Source: Fictibacillus arsenicus (GTDB lineage Bacteria; Bacillota; Bacilli; Bacillales; Fictibacillaceae). From it: 64,000 nt of DNA. Below are positions 15,662 to 23,935 of this stretch, piece after piece. A program made the translations under genes and the position numbers. The first letter of the stretch is position 1, and each line of letters opens with the position of its first letter. The notes under the pieces are model-generated. The model was given only the letters and a program-made list of their open reading frames with translations. It ran no database searches and was not told where the DNA came from. The stretch lies in NCBI RefSeq assembly GCF_001999465.1, contig NZ_MQMF01000002.1, positions 806,001 to 870,000 of the forward strand. The letters are read 5' to 3'.

Positions 15662-17197
15662 GTGAACACAGAAGTCAGTTTGTTCGGTTATATGCTGCAG
15701 ATGCGCAGTCATCTGTTGGCGAATAAAATAACTGAGATTCATCAGCTAAGGAATCATTCACCCGAACCAGACAGGAAAGAAATGATCGAATGGCGCAGCA
15801 AGCTCTTCCAGCACCTCGGCTATGCATTAAGTGAAAACTATGAAAAAGCACAAGCAGAAATTCAGGACTGGGCTGATTTAAAAGAGCAAAAAGTTCCCCA
15901 CGAATACTCGCTGACCTATTATTTAAACTCAGTTTTTTATTCCAGAAACCTTATCTTGAGCGTTTTAGAGAATGAAATTAAGGATAATACTGTATCATCA
16001 GCAGCTCTTCTCGAAATCTTAAAAGTTATCGATCCATTGTTAGACCATGCAACAAGTTCGTTAACCAATAACTATACAATGAATACATATAACACCGAAA
16101 CCGATGAAGACTTGATTATTACGTTAGAAGAGTTGAAGGATTTTAAATTCGCATTAAATGAGGCAACGATTTTCGCGGTGACTGATCAGAACAACATCAT
16201 CTCCTATGTTAATGATCATTTCTGTAAAATTTCAAAGTACTCCCGAGACGAATTAATCGGAAAAGATCACGGAGAAATCTTCAAGTCCGGCTATCATACG
16301 GAGGAGTACCTTGATAACATTTTGCATTCCATCCGTCAGGGAAAAGTGTGGAAGGGCGAAATCTGTAACAAAGCGAAAGATGGGACACTCTATTGGGTGG
16401 ATACGACCATTATTCCTTATTTAAATTATGACGGTAAGACATATAAGCACATCTCAATTCAATATGACATAACAGAACAGAAGAAAACGGAAGAAATGCT
16501 CCTTAAATCAGAAAAACTATCTCTTGTAGGTGAGCTGGCAGCCGGCCTTGCCCATGAGATCCGAAACCCGCTCACTACGATAAAAGGTATGGTTCAAATC
16601 CTTCAGGAAACAACCGAGGATAAAAAAGTGCTGTATTCGGACATCATCTTGACCGAAATCGACCGGATCAACTATATCGTCAGTGAATTTATGGTGCTAG
16701 CTAAGCCGCATGCGATCTATTTTACAGATTGCAGTTTAACAGATATTTTGAAAAAAGTGATTTACCTCTTAGAAGCAGAAGCGAATTTGAAGAACGTTGT
16801 CATCCTTCATGATTTTATAGAGGAAGACGTCACTTTGCATGGAGAAAAGAATCAGCTAACTCAGGTTTTTGTTAACTTATTAAAAAATGCGATGGAAGCA
16901 TTGCCAAACGGCGGTATCATTCGCGTTTCCACATCTCTAGTCAAAGACAAAGTCAGAATATCAATCGAGGATAACGGCGTGGGAATGACCGAAGAACAAG
17001 TGAAGAAAATCGGTGAACCGTTCTATACAACAAAAGCAACCGGTACTGGACTGGGATTAATGGTCAGCTATAAGATTATACAGAATCATAAAGGAAGTAT
17101 TTCAGTTAAAAGTGAACTTAACAAAGGGACAACCTTTGATATCACTTTACCGCTAATTGAAAACAACGCTATGAATACATACAGGACTACTAATTAA
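15662..17197 (+). CDS. PAS-domain sensor histidine kinase
   Basis: About 511 residues from a GTG at 15662 placed seven bases after GAGAGGTGA; an earlier ATG (15614) is open but lacks such a site. There is no membrane segment, so it is cytoplasmic. The N-terminal 150 residues are an all-helical input region, followed by a PAS/PAC unit (AVTDQNNIISYVNDHFCKIS to HISIQYDITEQ). Then come a HisKA domain with phospho-His in GLAHEIRNPLTTIKGM and a HATPase domain with N box LLKNAMEAL and G boxes DNGVGM and GTGLGLMV. It resembles the sporulation-type orphan kinases that feed Spo0F, and no response regulator gene is adjacent. The signal is unknown. Confidence 0.87.
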   Translation: MNTEVSLFGYMLQMRSHLLANKITEIHQLRNHSPEPDRKEMIEWRSKLFQHLGYALSENYEKAQAEIQDWADLKEQKVPHEYSLTYYLNSVFYSRNLILSVLENEIKDNTVSSAALLEILKVIDPLLDHATSSLTNNYTMNTYNTETDEDLIITLEELKDFKFALNEATIFAVTDQNNIISYVNDHFCKISKYSRDELIGKDHGEIFKSGYHTEEYLDNILHSIRQGKVWKGEICNKAKDGTLYWVDTTIIPYLNYDGKTYKHISIQYDITEQKKTEEMLLKSEKLSLVGELAAGLAHEIRNPLTTIKGMVQILQETTEDKKVLYSDIILTEIDRINYIVSEFMVLAKPHAIYFTDCSLTDILKKVIYLLEAEANLKNVVILHDFIEEDVTLHGEKNQLTQVFVNLLKNAMEALPNGGIIRVSTSLVKDKVRISIEDNGVGMTEEQVKKIGEPFYTTKATGTGLGLMVSYKIIQNHKGSISVKSELNKGTTFDITLPLIENNAMNTYRTTN

Positions 17198-17205
17198 AAA
17201 TAAAG

Positions 17206-17242
17206 AAGATGTCCCTAGGCTGGTTTGGGACATCTTTTTATT
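17206..17242. terminator. Terminator of the histidine kinase gene
   Basis: Perfect 10-bp stem AAGATGTCCC / GGGACATCTT with TTTTATT; it could also serve the convergent lipoprotein gene. Confidence 0.82.
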
Positions 17243-17256
17243 GCAGAATTTAGTGA

Positions 17257-17994
17257 TTATCGATGTTCATACACCCCAATAATTGTCTCAGCGAGCCCAG
17301 ATAAGTCTTTAGCATCCTTACCAGTATCACAATCGTACCAATTGTAATTCTCTTTGCCTTGATTAATCCAGACCGTCAGTTCGTACTGCATGTTTGACTC
17401 AGAACAAGATTTCTCCAGCTTTTTATCCTTGAACAAATTAATGTAAATCATGTTCTTAAACACAATGTTCTTTTCTTTGTTTGGGAGTTCTACTTTGTTC
17501 GTATCAATTACCTTTTCCAGGTTCTCACCATACTTCAGCAAAAAATCAAAACGGTCTTCTTTCGCTGCATTATAACTCAAAGTAAAAAGAGTGATACTGT
17601 CGATTCTGTTTTCACATTTCTCTAAAAATGCAGTTGTTTCTGTATTGGTTTCAATGACCCGGAAGTCTTTGCATGAATCTTTTGTTACTTCTTTGCTGCC
17701 ATAAGCGTCTTCACGATTATCATGTGTATATTCGTACTTCTTGCCGTCAAATCGGACATCTTGATAGATCGGATCACCTTCTATAGTGCGCTGCATGATA
17801 CGGATTTCATCTTTTTGTTTTTGAGAGACACGCTTTGAGAATGCTTGAAAACGATCTGCGTTTTCAATTGCATTGTGCCCTATGACGACTTCATCCACAT
17901 GATTTTCTGCTTTATCAGTTTGTGGTTCTGTGTCTTGAGAACAAGCCGCTAAACATACTAAACTTGCAATCACCATTATCCATCTTTTCAACAT
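17257..17994 (-). CDS. DUF4362-type lipoprotein
   Basis: A 245-residue protein with a lipoprotein signal (MLKRWIMVIASLVCLAAC, lipobox LAAC, modified Cys about residue 18), so it should be anchored on the outer face of the membrane. The first half (RIMQRTIEGDPIYQDVRFDG, then YTHDNREDAYGSKEV) matches what I recall of DUF4362 proteins, a Bacillaceae family with no known function. Five cysteines beyond the lipid anchor may form disulfides. The C-terminal half (MQYELTVWINQGKENYNWYD) looks like a second beta domain. It is monocistronic; the gene upstream on the same strand is a broken acetyltransferase. Confidence 0.75.
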   Translation of the reverse strand: MLKRWIMVIASLVCLAACSQDTEPQTDKAENHVDEVVIGHNAIENADRFQAFSKRVSQKQKDEIRIMQRTIEGDPIYQDVRFDGKKYEYTHDNREDAYGSKEVTKDSCKDFRVIETNTETTAFLEKCENRIDSITLFTLSYNAAKEDRFDFLLKYGENLEKVIDTNKVELPNKEKNIVFKNMIYINLFKDKKLEKSCSESNMQYELTVWINQGKENYNWYDCDTGKDAKDLSGLAETIIGVYEHR

Positions 17995-18005
17995 ACCACC
18001 TCTTT

Positions 18006-18574
18006 TTAAGGAGCAAATCTATAAAACTCTTCTTTTAACAGGGAGTACAGTTTCAAGTCTCGGTGCTCTTCTTTGCGAACATCCCTTTTCGGATAACTCC
18101 CTCATAGGTCATGCCAAGCTTTTCCATCACGCGTTCTGACCCTATGTTCTCCATAAAGCATCTTGCCTGAATCCTGACGAGATCCATTGTTTCAAAACCG
18201 AACCGAATGATTTCATTGGCTGCTTCTGTCGTAATGCCCTTCCCCCAATAAGGCTTTGAAAGAACGTATCCGATCTCAGCATTGTTGTGGTATGGCGACC
18301 AGGAAACAAAATCAACAGTTCCGATAAACTTTCCGTTTTCTTTTAATTCGATACCCCATGGAGCAATCTCACCTTTTTCGTATCGATCTATTACAAATTC
18401 AATAAACCCCTTTTTATCGTTTGTCGTTTTGTGTCTGTCCCATGTTACATATTTTGATACCTCTTCATCAGAACCATATTCAAACATATCTTCAAGGTCA
18501 TCCATCGTTATTTTTCTAAGTTTAATTCGCTCCGTTTCAAGAGACGGAATGTCTTTATAAATATCTTGCACCAT
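18006..18574 (-). pseudogene. GNAT acetyltransferase gene with 3' frameshift
   Basis: The uninterrupted frame (18053-18574) encodes a RimJ/RimL-type GNAT: ETERIKLRKITMDDLEDMF at the N terminus, acetyl-CoA loop around LSKPYWGKGITTEAANEI, and the NIGSERVMEKLGMTYEGVIR strand-helix. It ends prematurely as GMFAKKSTET. One base added in the AAA at 18072-18074 restores the family's usual ending (AKEEHRDLKLYSLLKEEFY) and a stop at 18006. The lost tail contains the last conserved strand, so activity is doubtful unless this is a sequencing error. The ATG at 18574 follows GGAGGGG at somewhat long spacing. Confidence 0.72.
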
Positions 18575-18665
18575 CACTTCGTTCCCCTCCAATTCTTCTA
18601 ATCATTATACATGAAAAAGGAAAATTATGGACATGTGTCGAAATTTGATTCAAGGGGGATGTTCA

Positions 18666-20231
18666 ATGAGAAAAATAGGTGGAAAGCTAAAACCTTTTGC
18701 AATTCCTATTTTGTTTTTTCTTTTAGTCTTTTCTATATTAACGAATCAGAACTTACAAAATGAGCTCGAACTTCCAGCAGAAGGATGGAGCCGTTCCTTG
18801 CCTTTAGATGCAGGTAAAGTTGGCGCAGTTAAGCCTGTTTTCTTACAAGAGAGCGGCCAGCAGCATGTGTACGTTCCGAAAGAAAATGAAGTGCTTTCTT
18901 TTACAGTTAACAGTGACCTCGAAGTGAAAAATAAAAAGACCACACCAATCTCAATTCCTAGTCCGCAAAATTTCTGGGCAAAAGATAATGAATTTGTTTA
19001 TGTGAAAAATAAACAGCTCATTCACTTTGATGGAAAAAAAGAGAACGTCCTTGATAAGGGTGTTTTCGGGATGGATGCCAATCAAGAGAAAATTATTTAT
19101 TTTAAAGAACATGAAATTTTGAGTGTTGAACCAGGAAAATGGACGATTAAATCGATTGACAAAGTTGAAGAACGTCTAGAAGCTGTTGTAGTAAACGATG
19201 AATCTCAGTCTTTTTTAACTTCAGGAGTCATTGCAGGTGATACGAAAAAAGCAAAAGCTGTTTTTTATCAATTTGAAGAATCAACCTATAAAAAGCACGA
19301 AATTTTAAATAAAGATGAACTCATTTCGGAAAACCACTTTGGATTTTATTTTATCGAGCATGGTATGGATGTAACCATTTATTATACTTTGTTTGAAAAC
19401 ACTTCTGGTGCCAGATCGTATAATGTCTTTCATGGAACCAATCAAATGGGTTCTGGTGATGAATGGACATTTAATAAGATGACTTTTCAACATAAAAATG
19501 GAGTAAAGCTAGAGAATCCAAAATACTTACAGTATGGTGTTGATGAGAACAATCTAGCGAAAGTTCTATTTACTACACGCGCCATGAAATCTCATGAAAA
19601 AGAAGCAGTTAATGTTTACGAAGCTTACCAGAAAGGCGATGTCTGGCTTACAGAAAGAAGGAGTACAACGAATAACGGCTCCCTGCATGCACATTGGATA
19701 GATGAAAAATCAATCGTTTGGATGAACATGATCTCACAAAAGGAATTTACGTTTAGCGGAGCTTCTGCTAATCCGGACATTATTGAAAAGAGTCTAGTAA
19801 TAACAAAAGAAGATTACAAGCAGGCCATTTCAACAACCATTCTATCCCTATTTCAGGGATTAGTTCTTGCCATGAGTGCTTTGTTTTGGATTACACCAGC
19901 AATACTTTTTGCCCTTCTTGTCTATTTGGTTAAGATTTCGCTGATAGAGGACGAAGATAAGCGAGTTATGTTTACGATTCTTGCTCTTTATCTTGGTGTA
20001 CAGTTAATATTTATACAGAAATTATTTAACGAACATTATTATTATTTCGCACCGGACTTCCTAGCGTTTTCTGGCAGTTCGTTTATCATTCCTTTGATTC
20101 TTGCTGTATTAAGCGGAGCTGCGGTAATGTTCGGTAAAAAGAAAGACTGGAGCATGATCGCTTCCATTTGTTACTTTATAGGAGTAAACATCACATTTTT
20201 GTCCTTAACTGTTGGTCCATATATGTTCTAG
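18666..20231 (+). CDS. Membrane protein with large extracytoplasmic domain, function unknown
   Basis: About 521 residues from the ATG at 18666 behind AGGGGG. One hydrophobic segment near residues 8-24 (FAIPILFFLLVFSILTN) is followed by roughly 360 residues of beta-rich, repeat-like extracytoplasmic sequence. Four or five C-terminal membrane helices follow (from AISTTILSLFQGLVLAMSAL on). I do not recognise the family. The alternation of strand segments such as ENEVLSFTV and KNKQLIHFDGKKENVL hints at a beta-propeller, but that is a guess. It lies 15 bases before a cupin gene, which overlaps a NUDIX-like gene, so the three probably form an operon. Confidence 0.65.
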   Translation: MRKIGGKLKPFAIPILFFLLVFSILTNQNLQNELELPAEGWSRSLPLDAGKVGAVKPVFLQESGQQHVYVPKENEVLSFTVNSDLEVKNKKTTPISIPSPQNFWAKDNEFVYVKNKQLIHFDGKKENVLDKGVFGMDANQEKIIYFKEHEILSVEPGKWTIKSIDKVEERLEAVVVNDESQSFLTSGVIAGDTKKAKAVFYQFEESTYKKHEILNKDELISENHFGFYFIEHGMDVTIYYTLFENTSGARSYNVFHGTNQMGSGDEWTFNKMTFQHKNGVKLENPKYLQYGVDENNLAKVLFTTRAMKSHEKEAVNVYEAYQKGDVWLTERRSTTNNGSLHAHWIDEKSIVWMNMISQKEFTFSGASANPDIIEKSLVITKEDYKQAISTTILSLFQGLVLAMSALFWITPAILFALLVYLVKISLIEDEDKRVMFTILALYLGVQLIFIQKLFNEHYYYFAPDFLAFSGSSFIIPLILAVLSGAAVMFGKKKDWSMIASICYFIGVNITFLSLTVGPYMF

Positions 20232-20246
20232 AGATGGAGGTTCATT

Positions 20247-20621
20247 ATGAAGATTTTTGACTTTAGTAAGGAAGCTGGTAAACACATTACGAGATTTGAT
20301 TCTGATTTTGTAATGTCTCGTATAATACTTACGAATAAGCCCGCAAATATTGGCTGCATGCATCTTGATAAAGATGGCATCATCGGCTATCACCAGGCGG
20401 TTGTTCCTCAGCTGCTTCTTGTAGTTAGCGGCGAAGGCTTTGTCCGCGGCGAGGACGATACGATCTACCCTATCAAAGCCGGAGAAGCTGTATTTTGGGT
20501 AAAAGATGAATTTCATGAAACGACTACAAAAACTGGATTGACTGCAATAGTGATAGAAAGTGAAGAGTTAGAACCTGCTTCGTTTATGAAACAGAAAGAA
20601 TTAACGGAGTATTCATCATGA
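20247..20621 (+). CDS. Cupin domain protein
   Basis: A 124-residue single-domain cupin. The double-stranded beta-helix core runs from about residue 30 (ANIGCMHLDKDGIIGYHQAV) through LLVVSGEGFVRGEDD to IKAGEAVFWVKDEFHETT, with H/E residues at the metal-site positions. Such small cupins bind ligands or act as isomerases or dioxygenases. The ATG follows GATGGAGG. It sits between the membrane protein gene (15-base gap) and a NUDIX-like gene (ATGA overlap at 20618-20621). Its role in the operon is unknown. Confidence 0.8.
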   Translation: MKIFDFSKEAGKHITRFDSDFVMSRIILTNKPANIGCMHLDKDGIIGYHQAVVPQLLLVVSGEGFVRGEDDTIYPIKAGEAVFWVKDEFHETTTKTGLTAIVIESEELEPASFMKQKELTEYSS

Positions 20622-21373
20622 AACCAGCCGTCTTAACTTATGTAACTAAGCCCCTCTCAGTAAAACTAGATGAAAATCCGGTTGAACTGCCTGAACATTT
20701 TCAAGATAAAGTGGATAATTTTTGGCGTATTATCAATAAAGACAATCGATTTTCTCGTGGTGAAGTTTTTCATGTTGCTACGGTGAAGGAAACACAAGAT
20801 TTTTTGGATGTGATCTTAAAACGATCAGATTACGCATACTATCTCTATTCTGTGCGAAACAAACAGATCGAAATGGAAAGATGCAGAGTAATTTATAGTG
20901 CAGGATTAGTTGAAACAGCGGATTCTTTCTTTGTCTTTGGAGAAATGGGAAAAAATACAGCTTATCCTGGGAGATTACAATGTGTTGGCGGCGGGTTAAG
21001 CAGCCAGGATCTTCATGATTCTATTTTCGATTTAGAAAAAAGTGTATTAAGGGAGTTACACGAAGAGTTAGGAATAGTCAATGATAATGACGTTAAGGAT
21101 TGTGCTGTTAAATATCTGAAAACTGGCGGCGATTTTGATTTCATAACCGTGCTATATCACATACAGCTAAACTTAACTCTAGAACAACTTGTTGACCAAT
21201 ATGAAGAATTCTGTAAAGCACTGATAGCAAAAGGTGAGATTCCAGAGTTTCAACGTATTGTGTGGTTAAAGAACGCTAATAAAAGTATTGAAGAATTTAT
21301 TCGCAACGAAAAGAGAGATAGTGTTGATTATTTGTTTCCTTTACTAAAACATATGAATAATAGTTCGCACTAG
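20618..21373 (+). CDS. NUDIX-like hydrolase
   Basis: A 251-residue protein. The central part PGRLQCVGGGLSS followed by LEKSVLRELHEELGI (about residues 112-145) resembles a NUDIX box: the REL-HEELG core is intact, but extra residues separate it from the glycine, so the spacing departs from GX5EX7REUXEEXGU. The N-terminal 100 residues show no motif I know. NUDIX enzymes hydrolyse nucleoside diphosphates linked to another moiety. The start codon overlaps the stop of the cupin gene (ATGA), indicating translational coupling. A strong bidirectional hairpin follows the stop. Substrate is unknown and activity is not certain. Confidence 0.68.
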   Translation: MKPAVLTYVTKPLSVKLDENPVELPEHFQDKVDNFWRIINKDNRFSRGEVFHVATVKETQDFLDVILKRSDYAYYLYSVRNKQIEMERCRVIYSAGLVETADSFFVFGEMGKNTAYPGRLQCVGGGLSSQDLHDSIFDLEKSVLRELHEELGIVNDNDVKDCAVKYLKTGGDFDFITVLYHIQLNLTLEQLVDQYEEFCKALIAKGEIPEFQRIVWLKNANKSIEEFIRNEKRDSVDYLFPLLKHMNNSSH

Positions 21374-21374
21374 A

Positions 21375-21407
21375 AAAGGCGTATACAGCATACGCCTTTC
21401 TCTTTTT
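21375..21407. terminator. Bidirectional terminator
   Basis: Stem AAAGGCGTAT / ATACGCCTTT with loop ACAGC, followed on the plus strand by CTCTTTTTATTT; it lies between convergent NUDIX-like and SDR genes. Confidence 0.82.
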
Positions 21408-22317
21408 ATTTATATCCTTTTGTGTCTGCTGGTTTTCCTGTTTCCACTACTTCCTCTAAATAACGAAAGCAATCAGGCTGTGAACCATCTAAGTCATAAA
21501 AGTTGTATTTCTTTGCAAGGTCACCGCTTGAAAAGGATCGACCATTCAGTTCATTTCGATCTTCATCCCCTGCTATTGCAGCCACAGCTCTTCCAACAAA
21601 CCGAGGTGTTTCAGAGATTGCAAAGTGCGGGTCTTTTTCTACACCTTCTAGCCAATTTTCTTCGTTTACCCCAAATACCTCAAGCATGATTTCTGACCGC
21701 ATCCAGCCTGGCGATACAGAAACAGCTGTACATTTGTAAGGAGAAAGCTCATGCGACAGAGCTTTTGCCATTCGGTTCACTGACGTTTTCGCTAGATCAT
21801 AAAACATCGATACCCTGTAATTTTTATCGTTGTATTCTTTTGTCCCGTCCGTCATCTCAACAACGAGTCCACCTTCATTCTTAATTAATAACGGAAGTGC
21901 ATAATGGCTAGTGATAAGGTGCGTATCAACAGCTAGACGAAGCATTCTTAACCCTTTTTCAAGAGAATGTTTCCAAACGGGTGAATTCCACTCGATTAAA
22001 TTTTCCCCACCCCAAATATCATTGACCAGGATGTCTAGTCTGCCTTGTTCTTTTTCAATTTTTTCGATCAATGCTTTAACCTGCTCTGGTACTAGATGGT
22101 CAGTTTGCACCGGAATTCCAACACCGCCTAATTCGTTCACGAGATCGGCTGTTCCTTCGATCGTCTCAGGTCTTCGGTATTCAGAAATTTCTTTGCGTGT
22201 TGTTCTTCCCGTAATATAAACGGTTGCTCCCGCAGCTCCTAGTTCCATCGCGATCCCTCGTCCAGCCCCTCTTGTTCCGCCAGCTACAAGTGCTATTTTT
22301 CCTTTTAGTGGTTTCAA
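21406..22317 (-). CDS. Short-chain dehydrogenase/reductase
   Basis: About 303 residues from a TTG at 22317 that follows AAGGAG with 10-base spacing; the longer ATG frame (22371) would run through the promoter and operator. The Rossmann motif is ALVAGGTRGAGRGIAMELG. The dinucleotide specificity region has TGRTTRKE, and the catalytic Tyr-Lys pair lies in SMFYDLAKTSVNRM. A 40-residue extension beyond a typical 250-residue SDR holds the C terminus. It is divergent from a WYL regulator gene with a perfect inverted repeat in between, so that regulator probably controls it. Substrate is unknown. Confidence 0.87.
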   Translation of the reverse strand: MKPLKGKIALVAGGTRGAGRGIAMELGAAGATVYITGRTTRKEISEYRRPETIEGTADLVNELGGVGIPVQTDHLVPEQVKALIEKIEKEQGRLDILVNDIWGGENLIEWNSPVWKHSLEKGLRMLRLAVDTHLITSHYALPLLIKNEGGLVVEMTDGTKEYNDKNYRVSMFYDLAKTSVNRMAKALSHELSPYKCTAVSVSPGWMRSEIMLEVFGVNEENWLEGVEKDPHFAISETPRFVGRAVAAIAGDEDRNELNGRSFSSGDLAKKYNFYDLDGSQPDCFRYLEEVVETGKPADTKGYK

Positions 22318-22365
22318 TTTGCATCCGCTCCTTTTTTGAATTATCTTTAGTATAACCTTTAAAGT

Positions 22366-22380
22366 TGACACCTTATGTCA
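22366..22380. promoter_or_regulatory. Candidate operator between the SDR and WYL-regulator genes
   Basis: A perfect inverted repeat TGACA-CCTTA-TGTCA lies in the 86-base divergent spacer. It is 12 bases upstream of a minus-strand TATACT (22349-22354) and 23 bases before the regulator start, so a bound repressor could act on both genes. Confidence 0.55.
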
Positions 22381-22403
22381 TATTTAAAAAAGGGGGAAAT
22401 CGT

Positions 22404-23363
22404 ATGCGAGCAGACCGATTGATCAGTATCTTATTACTGCTGCAAAATCATGAAAAGATGACAACGAAAGCATTAGCCGAAGAATTAGAAGTAACAGAAC
22501 GTACGATCCATCGTGATATGGAGGCGTTGAGTTCAGCTGGGATTCCCGTATTAGCTGAACGCGGGAAACATGGAGGATGGCGGCTGGTTGATCAATACCG
22601 AACAAAACTGACAGGATTAAAAGACAACGAGCTAAAAACGTTGTTTCTTTCCCCGTCATTTCAGCTCCTGAGTGACCTTGGCTTCACAAAGGACTGGAAG
22701 GAAGCTCGGCAGAAGCTTTTGGCATCCCTTCCAAACTCTCTTCAAACACAAGCAGATGATATGTGGAACCGCGTCCATATCGATACAGATACTTGGAGAC
22801 AGTCCAGCCAAGAACTATCCGCACTAAGCACCTTGCAGCAAGCAATCTGGAAAGAACGAACAATAAAGATGGGATACGAAAAAGCAAACAAAGAAACATC
22901 TGAGAGAATCGTAGAGCCATTGGGGTTGGTAGCAAAAGGAAGAACGTGGTATTTAATCGCAGCCTCAAACGGTGAACTTAGAAACTTTAGAGTATCTCGA
23001 ATAAAATCTCCTGAAATGACCGACGAGGTATTTGCAAGACCTCAAGATTTTAAACTTGCTGAGTATTGGAATCAGTCAAAACAAACCTTTGTTCAAAATC
23101 TGCCTGTCTTTGAAGTCGAAGTTGAGGTGTCTCCTGCTATTATTCCACGGTTAACGTTTACCGGACGTTTTGCTCAAGTTTTACATACCGGAGCACCGAA
23201 CGACGAAGATGGGAGTATTCCTGTTCAGCTTTCTTTTGATACGAAGGAAGAAGCAGCAGCCTTTGTTCTAGGGTTTGGGGATAAAATCAAAATTAAGCAA
23301 CCTGTTTCACTAATTGATACTGTTACTAAAATGGCGGAATCAGCGCTCTCTCTATACAAATAA
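22404..23363 (+). CDS. HTH-WYL domain transcriptional regulator
   Basis: About 319 residues from the ATG at 22404 behind AAAGGGGG. The N terminus is a DeoR/HTH_11 winged helix (ADRLISILLLLQNHEKMTTK, LEVTERTIHRDMEALSSAG). From about residue 150 a WYL-type ligand-binding domain follows, with VEPLGLVAKGRTWYLIA carrying the WYL-family core, and a C-terminal WCX extension. Such proteins sense nucleic acids or small ligands. It reads divergently from an SDR gene with an inverted-repeat operator between them, suggesting local control of that enzyme. A strong terminator follows. Confidence 0.88.
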   Translation: MRADRLISILLLLQNHEKMTTKALAEELEVTERTIHRDMEALSSAGIPVLAERGKHGGWRLVDQYRTKLTGLKDNELKTLFLSPSFQLLSDLGFTKDWKEARQKLLASLPNSLQTQADDMWNRVHIDTDTWRQSSQELSALSTLQQAIWKERTIKMGYEKANKETSERIVEPLGLVAKGRTWYLIAASNGELRNFRVSRIKSPEMTDEVFARPQDFKLAEYWNQSKQTFVQNLPVFEVEVEVSPAIIPRLTFTGRFAQVLHTGAPNDEDGSIPVQLSFDTKEEAAAFVLGFGDKIKIKQPVSLIDTVTKMAESALSLYK

Positions 23364-23367
23364 AACA

Positions 23368-23396
23368 AGGGAAGGCTTTAGGATTGCCTTCCCTTT
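23368..23396. terminator. Bidirectional terminator
   Basis: Stem AAGGGAAGGC / GCCTTCCCTT between the WYL-regulator gene and the convergent acetyltransferase gene. Confidence 0.8.
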
Positions 23397-23928
23397 ACAT
23401 ATCATCTTTTAAAATACTCATTCTTATCCTGTCCACATACATGCCTTTTCTTAAGCGGTCTTGTCTTAAGATCCCTTCTTCTACATACCCAACTCTTTTA
23501 TAAGATTTTATTGCCTTTTCATTATCCACTTCTACTCGAAGCCAAATCTTGTTTAAACCAAGTTCTTGAAATCCGAAAGATATCATTTCATACATTGCAG
23601 CAATGCCGTAACCCTTACCACAATAGTTCTTATCTCCAATTGCGATGCCTAATTCTGCATGTTTATTTAAAGAGTCAATGTTCTTCAAATCAACCCAGCC
23701 AATATGTTTACTATCTTCAGCAAGTATAGCTTTTTGTTCATAACCATTTGTCTTGTTGATGCACTGTTGAATCCAGCCCTTTGTCTCATCCAGGCTAAAT
23801 GGTGGTGTTCTATCAGGCATGTTGAGATGCCTGGTCACTTCTAGATCCATGCACCATTTGTAACGGTCATTTGCGTCTTCCATTAATAACTCTCGCAAGA
23901 TTACTTTTGGTAGTTTGTTTTGCATCAT
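23395..23928 (-). CDS. GNAT family N-acetyltransferase (RimJ/RimL-like)
   Basis: 177 residues with the GNAT fold: N-terminal VILRELLMEDANDRYKWC, the acetyl-CoA pyrophosphate loop around GDKNYCGKGYGIAAMYEMI, and the VEVDNEKAIKSYKRVGYVEE strand-helix-strand. It ends normally with YVDRIRMSIL. It would acetylate a protein N terminus, amine or antibiotic; the acceptor is not predictable. It starts seven bases after the stop of the next GNAT gene on the same strand, so the two form an operon. Confidence 0.85.
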   Translation of the reverse strand: MMQNKLPKVILRELLMEDANDRYKWCMDLEVTRHLNMPDRTPPFSLDETKGWIQQCINKTNGYEQKAILAEDSKHIGWVDLKNIDSLNKHAELGIAIGDKNYCGKGYGIAAMYEMISFGFQELGLNKIWLRVEVDNEKAIKSYKRVGYVEEGILRQDRLRKGMYVDRIRMSILKDDM

Positions 23929-23935
23929 AAGCTCC

